This document shows positions 1 to 6,487 of a DNA stretch of 8,743 nt, one piece after another. Each line of letters opens with the position of its first letter. Position 1 is the stretch's first letter. Both the position numbers and the translations under genes were made by a program. Source of the stretch: Steroidobacteraceae bacterium (lineage in GTDB: Bacteria > Pseudomonadota > Gammaproteobacteria > Steroidobacterales > Steroidobacteraceae); contig JALRHE010000422.1 in NCBI GenBank assembly GCA_023253235.1, positions 1 through 8,743 on the forward strand, read 5' to 3'. The notes beneath the pieces were generated by a model. That model did no database searches. It was not told the DNA's origin and saw only the letters and a list, made by a program, of their open reading frames with translations.

Positions 1-907
1 AGCCTTCGAGACCCACAGACAAACGCGCAGCGTTCATCATCACGAACATGTATTCGAGACCGCGATTGGCCTCGCCAACCAGATAACCGATTGCGCCCTG
101 CTTCTGGCCATAGGCCATCACGCAGGTCGGGCTCGCATGGATACCGAGTTTGTGTTCGATCGAAATGCTCTGCACATCGTTGCGCTCGCCGAGAGATCCG
201 TCGGCGTTCACCAGAAACTTCGGAACGATGAACATCGAAATGCCTTTGACGCCCGCCGGTGCTCCGTCAACGCGGGCCAGCACGAGATGGATCGTGTTGG
301 GCGTGAAGTCGTGATCTCCATACGTGATGAAGATCTTCTGACCGAAGAGACGGTAATGATCACCTTCAGGTTGGGCACGGGTTCGAATCGCAGCGAGGTC
401 TGAGCCCGCTTGCGGCTCAGTGAGATTCATCGTGCCGGTCCACTCGCCGCTCACCATCTTCGCGAGATACAGATGCTTTTGTTGATCCGTACCGTATTGT
501 TCGATGGCCTCGACGGCGCCTTGGGTCAGCATCGGGCACAGCTTGAACGACAGATTCGACGCCGCCCAAAGCTCTTCGACTGCCGTGCCGATCACATACG
601 GAACACCCTGACCACCGTGTTCGGGCGAAGCGCGCAAACTCGCCCAACCACCCTCGACGAACTGCTGGTAAGCCGCCTTGAAACCCGGCGCACCGATGAC
701 GCCATCCGGCGTCCAACGGGCGCCGTCTCGATCACCCGATTTGTAGAGCGGATCGAGCACCGTCTCAGCAAACTTGCCCGCTTCCTCGAGAACCGCATCA
801 GCCAAATCGAGTGAAAACTCGGCATACGCAGGACAGGCCTGCAGGGCCGATTCACCGATCAGCTCATGCATGTTGAAACGCAGATCTTTCAGTGGCGCAC
901 GGTACAT
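1..907 (-). CDS. Acyl-CoA dehydrogenase, DmdC-like, N-terminal half (partial)
   Basis: Flavin-dependent acyl-CoA dehydrogenase, expected to oxidise an acyl-CoA thioester to the 2,3-enoyl-CoA and pass electrons to ETF in the cytoplasm. The 302 visible residues start MYRAPLKDLRF, typical of the extra N-terminal segment (AcylCoA_DH_N) found in the roughly 600-residue DmdC/AcdA-like subfamily. They continue through the helical N domain (about 35-150) into the FAD-binding middle domain, with LTEPQAGSD at 162-170, KIFITYGDH at 191-199 and EHKLGIHASPTC at 251-262. The C-terminal half, including the expected catalytic glutamate, lies beyond the left edge. The start is supported by GAAAGGA (921-915, minus strand) seven bases upstream of the ATG. 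It lies 39 bases downstream of the LysR gene on the same strand and could be cotranscribed; no separate promoter is evident. The family is clear. The substrate is not: 3-methylmercaptopropionyl-CoA (DmdC), a fatty acyl-CoA and a steroid side-chain CoA are all possible. Confidence 0.93.
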   Translation of the reverse strand, partial: MYRAPLKDLRFNMHELIGESALQACPAYAEFSLDLADAVLEEAGKFAETVLDPLYKSGDRDGARWTPDGVIGAPGFKAAYQQFVEGGWASLRASPEHGGQGVPYVIGTAVEELWAASNLSFKLCPMLTQGAVEAIEQYGTDQQKHLYLAKMVSGEWTGTMNLTEPQAGSDLAAIRTRAQPEGDHYRLFGQKIFITYGDHDFTPNTIHLVLARVDGAPAGVKGISMFIVPKFLVNADGSLGERNDVQSISIEHKLGIHASPTCVMAYGQKQGAIGYLVGEANRGLEYMFVMMNAARLSVGLEG

Positions 908-946
908 CGGGCGATCCTTTCAACTTCGACGGGGATTGAAATCATT

Positions 947-1870
947 CTAACCCGCCAGGGCGGGAACGATGTTGGCCGCAAGGAACTCGACCAACGACTT
1001 CACGCGCTCATCCTCGGCGAGTCTGCCCGGGTAGATCGCGCACAAGGGTGCCTGCTCGGGCAGTACCCAGTCGGGCAACACCCGTTTGAGCTTCTGGGTG
1101 GCGAGCCCCTGTCGACACAAGAACTCCGGCAACACCCCGATGCCGAGACCCGCTGCCACCGACGCATGCAGCAGAGCGGGGTCGTTGACCGCGAGCTTCG
1201 GGCGCACGGTGATCTCGGCGCGTCGATTACCGTTGGCGAAACGAATCACGAACAGCGGGCCATGAGTCGAATCGGGCGTCAGCAACTCGTGCCGGTCGAG
1301 CTCCTCGGGCGTCGCGGGAATGCCAACCCGTTGCAGATAGGCAGGGGTCGCACACAGGATCGCCGGCGGTGCACCGAGTACCCGGGCGACCGGCGAATCC
1401 GCCGCCGCTGGATCGGCCGTAACGGTACCGGCACGAATGACGACGTCGTAGTCGGCCCTGGGGGTGTCGCCGACTTCACCCAAATCCACCTCGAGCGGGA
1501 TCTGGGGAAAGCGTTCCAGGAATCTCGGCACGAGCGGAGCGAGCAGCACCCGGCCATAGGTGGTGTCGGCCAACACCCGCAGCGGCCCCTGCCGCTGCAC
1601 GGTCAGGCTCGCAGACTGTTGGCGGACACGCTCGGCCGCCTCCAGAATGGCGCGACAGGCGGGGAGCAATTGCTCACCGGCTGGGGTGAGGGCGAGGCGG
1701 CGCGTGGTGCGGGTCATCAGCTTGAGACCCAGCTCGCGCTCGAGCTCGGCCACCGCCCGACTGACGGCAGCTTTGGGTACTTTGAAGGCCCGGGCGGCCG
1801 CTGAGAAACCGTTCAGATCGACGACCTTGGCAAAGGTGGCCATGTGAGCGGGAGACCATATTTGAGACAT
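947..1870 (-). CDS. LysR-family transcriptional regulator
   Basis: DNA-binding regulator of 307 residues, the usual LysR length. The N-terminal winged helix-turn-helix spans about 10-68, with the conserved run FSAAARAFKVPKAAVSRAV near 22-40 and the wing region RTTRRLALTPAG at 54-65. A linker helix follows, then the periplasmic-binding-protein-like effector domain (about 90-300), beginning GPLRVLADTTYGR and containing the AGLGIGVLPEF pattern. The overall look is that of the CrgA-like LysR subgroup. The start at 1870 gives the normal LysR N-terminus, although no strong Shine-Dalgarno precedes it; a second ATG nine codons in also lacks one. It is divergent from the DUF1838-DUF1993-reductase genes across an 84-base gap, the classic LysR arrangement, so it probably controls them and itself. 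The acyl-CoA dehydrogenase downstream could also be a target. The effector is unknown. Confidence 0.95.
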   Translation of the reverse strand: MSQIWSPAHMATFAKVVDLNGFSAAARAFKVPKAAVSRAVAELERELGLKLMTRTTRRLALTPAGEQLLPACRAILEAAERVRQQSASLTVQRQGPLRVLADTTYGRVLLAPLVPRFLERFPQIPLEVDLGEVGDTPRADYDVVIRAGTVTADPAAADSPVARVLGAPPAILCATPAYLQRVGIPATPEELDRHELLTPDSTHGPLFVIRFANGNRRAEITVRPKLAVNDPALLHASVAAGLGIGVLPEFLCRQGLATQKLKRVLPDWVLPEQAPLCAIYPGRLAEDERVKSLVEFLAANIVPALAG

Positions 1871-1871
1871 G

Positions 1872-1898
1872 GGCGATACTCTGATGGCTTAGATCGCC
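1872..1898. promoter_or_regulatory. Inverted repeat in the LysR/DUF1838 divergent gap (possible LysR site)
   Basis: GGCGAT (1872-1877) and ATCGCC (1893-1898) form a perfect 6-bp inverted repeat with a 15-base spacer, two bases upstream of the LysR start codon. A second, weaker pair, CTGAT (1881-1885) and ATCAG (1912-1916), interleaves with it. LysR proteins usually bind interrupted dyads in such divergent gaps and often repress their own gene, so this is a reasonable candidate operator. I did not find a clean T-N11-A core or a convincing -35/-10 pair here, so the assignment is an inference from position and symmetry only. Confidence 0.3.
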
Positions 1899-1942
1899 AC
1901 TATTGTTGCAAATCAGAATCAAAATAGAAATCGCAAAAGACG

Positions 1943-1947
1943 GGAGG
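1943..1947 (+). promoter_or_regulatory. Ribosome-binding site that sets the DUF1838 start
   Basis: GGAGG lies seven bases upstream of the ATG at 1955 but only one base from the alternative ATG at 1949. The spacing favours initiation at 1955, shortening the protein by two residues. Confidence 0.65.
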
Positions 1948-1954
1948 GATGAAC

Positions 1955-2923
1955 ATGACTCACTGGATTCGAACCCATGGACGGCGCCACGGAAGGTTAC
2001 TTTCCGCGCTCGCTAGCATCCTGCTCGTCGCCTCGACGACCGCTTCGGCAGCCGATGATTTCCTCTCGGCGCCCGCGATCCGCAAAGGCAACGAGGCATT
2101 GCAATGGAGCGCCAAGCTCACCTGTGGGACGACCGAACCGGGGGTCACGCGCTATGGCGTGTGGGAGGGTTACCTCTACAGCCGAGCTCCCGGCGAGAAA
2201 GACCGTCAGTTGTTCGCGGTCATCGGTATCAACACTCGCCAGTGTGAGCGGCATGTCGACCCGGTGCGCGGCGCCGGCTTCCGAAGCATCTCGCGCGAGA
2301 TCATGGTTTACCTTGATCCCGCCACGGGCGAGATCATCGACACTTGGAAGAACCCGTGGACCGGCGAGACGGTGGAGGTGATCCACGCGGCCAACGACCC
2401 CGTGAACATGCGCCAACCCACCTACGAGAAGATGGCCAACGGCGAGCCTCTGGAAGTCACCCTCCGGCACTACGGCGACACCCTGGTCGCCTCGCGTGAG
2501 GTGCCGCTCTTCTACGAGAATCCGCTGGCGGGCGGGTATCAGGAATACATCGGTGGGACCTACCACGCGATGGAGATCTTCAATACGTACTACAAGGCAG
2601 CGGACTTCTTCGATGCTCGCAAGATCCGAATATCCGAATCTAAGATCTCCTGGCAACGAATCTCGGGTTGGCTCCCTTGGATGAAGATGCGCGATCGTCC
2701 CGGCGTCATGATCTTCAACGCCACCGGTTTCTCGACCTTCGATCGCAGTCAGATTTCGCCAAAGCTCATGAAGGTGCTCGAGACTCGCTATCCCGACTAT
2801 CTTTCGCCACCGCCTCTCGGCGATCCACGCCCGAACGAGACAACCTGGACCGTCACCAAGCGCTGGATCGACGAACATCGCGGTAAAGCTGGTAAAACCG
2901 ACAAGACCTCCGGAGGACACTGA
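1955..2923 (+). CDS. DUF1838 family protein, exported
   Basis: A 322-residue protein of the uncharacterised DUF1838 family. Residues 1-32 look like a secretion signal: basic start with RR at 10-11, a hydrophobic stretch (about 15-29) and an A-S-A cleavage motif at 30-32, giving a mature periplasmic protein of about 290 residues. The twin arginine is not followed by a canonical Tat consensus, so Sec export is the simpler reading. Family-like segments are YLDPATGEI (119-127), NPWTGE (133-138), the NDPVN motif (148-152) and the C-terminal block SGWLPWMKM through FNATGF (237-259). No catalytic motif is recognisable, and the biochemical role of DUF1838 is not established to my knowledge. It is the first gene of a three-gene plus-strand cluster and ends two bases before the DUF1993 start. 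The neighbouring reductase hints at a small-molecule pathway, but that is inference. Confidence 0.85.
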   Translation: MTHWIRTHGRRHGRLLSALASILLVASTTASAADDFLSAPAIRKGNEALQWSAKLTCGTTEPGVTRYGVWEGYLYSRAPGEKDRQLFAVIGINTRQCERHVDPVRGAGFRSISREIMVYLDPATGEIIDTWKNPWTGETVEVIHAANDPVNMRQPTYEKMANGEPLEVTLRHYGDTLVASREVPLFYENPLAGGYQEYIGGTYHAMEIFNTYYKAADFFDARKIRISESKISWQRISGWLPWMKMRDRPGVMIFNATGFSTFDRSQISPKLMKVLETRYPDYLSPPPLGDPRPNETTWTVTKRWIDEHRGKAGKTDKTSGGH

Positions 2924-2925
2924 TC

Positions 2926-3432
2926 ATGTCGTTAAGCGTTCATTCGATGACCGTCGCAGCCTTCGTGCCGATGCTCGAAAACCTCGAGAAGATTTTGGGT
3001 AAGGCAGCCGCGTATGCCGCCGAGCGCAAGCTCGACGAGGGCGTGCTGGAAGGTTGGCGACTCACGCCTGACATGTTCGCCCTGCGTCGCCAAGTGCAGT
3101 TGACCAGCGACTTCGCCAAGAACAGCGTTGCGCGTCTCGCAGGTATCGAGCCGCCGAAGATGCCGGATGAGGAGAAAACTCTCGCCGAGCTGCAGGCTCG
3201 CGTTCGTGCCACCGCGACTTGGCTGAAAAGCATCACGCCAGCCCAACTCGAAGGAGCCGAGACGCGCCACATCGTGGCGCCACTGCGCACGCGTACGCTC
3301 GAGATGGATGGCTTGCCGTTCATCCAACGCTGGGTGCTGCCCAATTTCTACTTCCACATGACGACGACCTACGCCCTGCTTAGACAGGCCGGGGTCTCAC
3401 TCGGTAAGCAGGACTTCCTCGGCGGAGTTTGA
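2926..3432 (+). CDS. DUF1993 family protein (DinB-like fold)
   Basis: A 168-residue cytoplasmic protein with the full length and conserved landmarks of DUF1993: MSLSVHSMTVAAF at the start, RLTPDM at 45-50, a central acidic linker (PDEEKT near 80-85), LPNFYFH at 138-144 and the closing GKQDFL at 160-165. The family is thought to adopt the DinB-like four-helix bundle. DinB relatives often bind a metal through three histidines, but here only H144 is an obvious candidate ligand, so metal binding is not supported. No signal peptide or membrane segment is visible. A GGAGG site at 2912-2916, nine bases from the ATG, lies inside the end of the DUF1838 gene; the gap to that gene is two bases, which implies cotranscription. 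The function is unknown. The family assignment is secure, the role is not. Confidence 0.9.
   Translation: MSLSVHSMTVAAFVPMLENLEKILGKAAAYAAERKLDEGVLEGWRLTPDMFALRRQVQLTSDFAKNSVARLAGIEPPKMPDEEKTLAELQARVRATATWLKSITPAQLEGAETRHIVAPLRTRTLEMDGLPFIQRWVLPNFYFHMTTTYALLRQAGVSLGKQDFLGGV
3421..3427 (+). promoter_or_regulatory. Ribosome-binding site that sets the reductase start
   Basis: GGCGGAG, inside the last codons of the DUF1993 gene, lies ten bases upstream of the ATG at 3438 and only one base from the in-frame TTG at 3429. This supports the ATG as the start. Confidence 0.55.
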
Positions 3433-3437
3433 GCCTC

Positions 3438-4454
3438 ATGCAAAAGCGCGCGCTCGGCACACAAGGTCTTTCGGTCTCCGCTCTCGGGCTTGGCACGATG
3501 GGTATGTCCGGCGTCGCCGGCATGCCCCTGATGTATGGCGCGCCGGATGAAGCCGAGGGAATCGCTACGATTCATCGCGCACTGGATCTCGGTATCGATT
3601 TCTTTGATACCGCCGAAGTCTACGGCCCCTATGTCAACGAAGAGCTGCTTGCACGCGCGCTCGGCAGACGACGCAGTGAAGTCGTGATCGCGACGAAGTT
3701 CGGCTTTGCGATCACCCCGGATGGAAAAATGGCCGGTGTCGATGGCAGCCCAGCCAATGTGCGCCGCGCACTGGAGGGCTGCCTGCAACGACTCGGTACC
3801 GATCACATCGACCTTTGGTACCAGCACCGGCGCGATCGCAGTGTGCCGATCGAAGAGACCGTCGGCGTGATGGCCGAGCAGGTCAAGGCAGGCAAGGTTC
3901 GCTACCTCGGCTTGTCGGAGATGAGTGCCGATACGATCCGGCGTGCGCATGCAGTACATCCGATCAGTGCGGTGCAGAGCGAATGGTCGCTGTGGGAGCG
4001 GAATCTCGAAGAGCCGGGCACCGATGGCTCAGCGAGCATCGTGGCTACGTGTCGAGAACTCGGTATCGGTCTCGTGCCTTACAGCCCGCTGGGTCGAGGC
4101 TTTCTCGGCGGCACGTTGCCCGACCCTGCCACCCTGCCCGATTCAGACTATCGCAAGCACGACCCCCGCTTGCAGGGTGAAAACTATCAACGCAACTTGC
4201 GCTTGCTTGCTGCCGTGAATCGCATGGCCGCGGTGCGCGACGCCACTCCGGCGCAGATCGCCTTGGCGTGGTTGCTGGCCAAAGGAAACGACGTCGTGCC
4301 CATCCCGGGAACGAAACGACGGCGCTATCTCGAAGAAAATGTCGGCGCGACGACGCTCACGTTGTCTGCTGCCGAGCTCGCCGAACTCGAGGCACTCGGC
4401 ACCGCAGCGGGACCTCGCTACACCGAACGTGCCCTGAGCATGATCGAGCGCTGA
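3438..4454 (+). CDS. Aldo/keto reductase
   Basis: A 338-residue cytoplasmic oxidoreductase of the aldo/keto reductase superfamily ((beta/alpha)8 barrel), expected to reduce an aldehyde or ketone with NADPH, or the reverse. The catalytic tetrad is intact: D57 (in FFDTAEVYG), Y62, K87 (in ATKFGF) and H130 (in DLWYQH). The N-terminal LGTQGLSVSALGLGTMGMSG and the C-terminal cofactor-binding block VPIPGTKRRRYLEEN are typical of YakC/AKR13-like members; the TKR segment is usually associated with the NADPH 2'-phosphate. The ATG at 3438 is preferred over TTG 3429 on ribosome-site spacing. It follows the DUF1993 gene by five bases and is the last gene of the plus-strand cluster. The convergent ABC ATPase gene ends only eight bases away, leaving no room for a conventional terminator. 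The substrate is unknown. Confidence 0.95.
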   Translation: MQKRALGTQGLSVSALGLGTMGMSGVAGMPLMYGAPDEAEGIATIHRALDLGIDFFDTAEVYGPYVNEELLARALGRRRSEVVIATKFGFAITPDGKMAGVDGSPANVRRALEGCLQRLGTDHIDLWYQHRRDRSVPIEETVGVMAEQVKAGKVRYLGLSEMSADTIRRAHAVHPISAVQSEWSLWERNLEEPGTDGSASIVATCRELGIGLVPYSPLGRGFLGGTLPDPATLPDSDYRKHDPRLQGENYQRNLRLLAAVNRMAAVRDATPAQIALAWLLAKGNDVVPIPGTKRRRYLEENVGATTLTLSAAELAELEALGTAAGPRYTERALSMIER

Positions 4455-4462
4455 CGCGCCAT

Positions 4463-5278
4463 TCACGCTCTGCGGCGATCGTCGCTGGAGTTCGGCACGC
4501 GGGTGTGGTCGATCACGACCGCGACGTCACCCTCGATCATCCGCAGCCCACCCGTCGAGTCAGTGCGATGAGTTACTGGTTCAGCGCCATCGACGACGAT
4601 GCCGCCTTGAATCACGATGCGTCGCTCGCAACGCTCAGCGAGCTCCCGATCATGGGTCGACAGCAGAAAGGTCGTTCCGGTCTCGCGCTGTATCTCTTGC
4701 ATCAGCGCAAAGGCCTGATCGGCGTTCTCGCGATCAAGGTTGCCGGTCGGCTCGTCGGCCAAGACGAGCGCTGGCTGATTCATCAAGGCTCGCGCAATCG
4801 CAACACGCTGCTTCTGGCCGCCGGACAAACGGGTTGCTCGATAGTTCATGCGCTCGGATAAGCCGACTCGCTCGAGCAACATCGCCGCACGTTCACGACC
4901 CGCACGCGTTTCGCGCCACAGACGTCCCGCATGGGGAAACATGACGTTCTCGAGCGCCGTGAAATCGGGCAGCAAGTGGTGGTATTGGAAAATAAAACCG
5001 ATCTGTTGATTGCGAAAATCCGAGAGCTCTCGCTCGGCGAGCGTCGTGAGCTCGCTGCCCAACATTCGCAAACTTCCGCTCGTCGGTCGCATCAGCGTGC
5101 CGAGTATCGATAACAGCGTGCTCTTGCCGCTGCCCGAGGGCCCAAGCATCGCTACCATCTCGCCGCGCCGCAAAGAAAAGTTCACGCCCTTGAGGACAGG
5201 AGTCTGAAAGTCTTCATCGATGAAGACCTTGCGTATGTCGCGCACCTCGAGCAAAGAAAGACTCTCTGGTTTACTCAT
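4463..5278 (-). CDS. ABC transporter ATP-binding protein, LolD-like
   Basis: Cytoplasmic ATPase of 271 residues that powers the adjacent FtsX-type permease. All nucleotide-binding motifs are present: Walker A GPSGSGKST (46-54, K52), Q-loop Q98 in FIFQYHHLLPDFTALENV (the LolD/MacB signature region), ABC signature LSGGQ (151-155), Walker B LVLADE (171-176) and the switch histidine H209. The start is fixed by an ATGA overlap with the permease stop, which indicates translational coupling; an upstream in-frame start at 5329 would overlap the permease by 55 bases and is unlikely. LolD-type ATPases usually end near residue 230. This one carries about 38 further residues (234-271) with no motif I recognise and a basic end, DDRRRA. 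It is the last gene of the HlyD-permease-ATPase operon and converges on the aldo/keto reductase gene. Confidence 0.95.
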   Translation of the reverse strand: MSKPESLSLLEVRDIRKVFIDEDFQTPVLKGVNFSLRRGEMVAMLGPSGSGKSTLLSILGTLMRPTSGSLRMLGSELTTLAERELSDFRNQQIGFIFQYHHLLPDFTALENVMFPHAGRLWRETRAGRERAAMLLERVGLSERMNYRATRLSGGQKQRVAIARALMNQPALVLADEPTGNLDRENADQAFALMQEIQRETGTTFLLSTHDRELAERCERRIVIQGGIVVDGAEPVTHRTDSTGGLRMIEGDVAVVIDHTRVPNSSDDRRRA

Positions 5279-6483
5279 TGGGAGATAGCCTCTACCGGAT
5301 CGATGCGCGAGGCTGCGCGAGCAGGCCAAAGCGCTGCGGCGATGCTAGCCGCAGCAGCCAACAACAAAGCGATGTCGTATTGACCGAGTGCAGGATCGAC
5401 CGGAAGCCGACGACCACTCGCAGCACCGATATTGGCGAGTAGCGTACTGAAGCTCCAACCTAGGAAGCAGCCGACGATCGAGCCGATGATGCCGATCAGT
5501 GCGCCTTGCAGCATGAAGACGGACAAGACGAACCGTTGCGAGATACCAAAGCTGCGCATGATGCCGATCTCTGGTCGCCGGCGGAACGTGGTCAACAGCA
5601 GAGCGCTCGCCACGCCCACCACGATGGTGATGAGCGTGAACATCTTGATGATGTTGCCGGAACTGCCCTGGCCCTCAAGCGCTTCACGCAGACGCTGGTT
5701 CTTGTCCATCCAGGCGGTTGCTTCGAGTCCGGTGGAATCCGCTAACTGACGCGCGACATCACGCGCGGCATAAATGTCGGCTAGTTTGATTTCGATTTCG
5801 GTCAAACCCTCCGGCAGATCGAACATCACGCGTGCCGAATCGAGATTGACGAAAGCCAGTCGCGCATCGAGGCTGTCGACACCCGTGGCGTAAAGAGCTC
5901 TGACAGTGAGCGTACGAGTACGACCCTGATCGGTCGTGATCAGTACCGGTTGACCGATACGCAGGCCAAGATCCGTAGCCAGTTTGCGTCCGATCAACAC
6001 ATCGTTGATTCCAAGCCGCGCCTCGCCCTCGACGATGTTCTGGTCGATGGGGGCGATCGCACCGAGACGCGCCGGCTCAACTCCCTTGAAGGTGATCGGC
6101 AAGGTTTGCTCTCCGCGCGAGAGCAGACCGGTGCCGAGAATGTTGTAGGACACACCGGTGACCCCGGGCAGTGTGTCGATGATTTGCTCAACGGTGCGCC
6201 ATTGTTTGATTTGCTCGCGGCGTTGCAAGGCGACCTGCGAGACGACCAAACGTTCGGTTCCGTCCAGTGCCGGAGCGAGTGCCGGACGTATTCGTGCGGG
6301 CTCGATAGTGACGTGGGCGGAGCTGCCTACCACCCGATCAATCTGGAACTCGGCAAGCCCGTTGATGAGGGCAGCATTGAAGGTGAACACCGTGACAGCG
6401 ATCGCAACGCCGCCAATCAGCAACGCTGACTGCAGGCGGTTGGCCGTCAGGTAGCGCAGTGCCACTTTTAGATCGAAGCGCAT
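5275..6483 (-). CDS. ABC transporter permease, FtsX/LolE-like
   Basis: Inner-membrane permease of 402 residues with the LolC/LolE/MacB layout. A first membrane segment (about 18-40) is followed by a large periplasmic MacB_PCD-type domain (about 45-275). The FtsX domain then has membrane segments near 277-300, 318-346 and 369-390. The cytoplasmic loop RRRPEIGIMRSFGIS (301-315) is the coupling-helix region that contacts the ATPase in this family, and the C-terminus PARAASRIDPVEAIS is also family-typical. With a separate HlyD-like partner and a LolD-like ATPase it should form a tripartite, mechanotransmission-type exporter rather than a channel pump. The start ATG is four bases after the HlyD stop, with no strong Shine-Dalgarno, so coupled translation is likely. 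The cargo is unknown. True lipoprotein release by LolCDE is less likely, since no second permease is in this operon and an HlyD protein is. Confidence 0.94.
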   Translation of the reverse strand: MRFDLKVALRYLTANRLQSALLIGGVAIAVTVFTFNAALINGLAEFQIDRVVGSSAHVTIEPARIRPALAPALDGTERLVVSQVALQRREQIKQWRTVEQIIDTLPGVTGVSYNILGTGLLSRGEQTLPITFKGVEPARLGAIAPIDQNIVEGEARLGINDVLIGRKLATDLGLRIGQPVLITTDQGRTRTLTVRALYATGVDSLDARLAFVNLDSARVMFDLPEGLTEIEIKLADIYAARDVARQLADSTGLEATAWMDKNQRLREALEGQGSSGNIIKMFTLITIVVGVASALLLTTFRRRPEIGIMRSFGISQRFVLSVFMLQGALIGIIGSIVGCFLGWSFSTLLANIGAASGRRLPVDPALGQYDIALLLAAAASIAAALWPARAASRIDPVEAISQ

Positions 6484-6487
6484 GGAA

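Noticed and set aside
866..1804. A 312-codon open frame on the plus strand opposite the LysR gene
   Set aside because: Its translation is rich in Arg, Gly and Gln with no recognisable domain, and it lies entirely antisense to a clear LysR protein; a GC-rich shadow frame.
1955..2050. Twin-arginine (Tat) signal on the DUF1838 protein
   Set aside because: RR is present at residues 10-11, but the following residues lack the usual hydrophobic F-L-K pattern; a Sec-type signal with A-S-A cleavage explains the segment.
1997..2920. A 307-codon open frame on the minus strand opposite the DUF1838 gene
   Set aside because: No family resemblance and no ribosome-binding site; the plus-strand frame has a signal peptide, a good ribosome site and family motifs.
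5279..5329. Upstream extension of the LolD-like ATPase (start at 5329)
   Set aside because: It would overlap the permease gene by 55 bases and adds an Arg/Ser-rich stretch unlike the family; the ATGA overlap at 5275-5278 is the natural coupled start.
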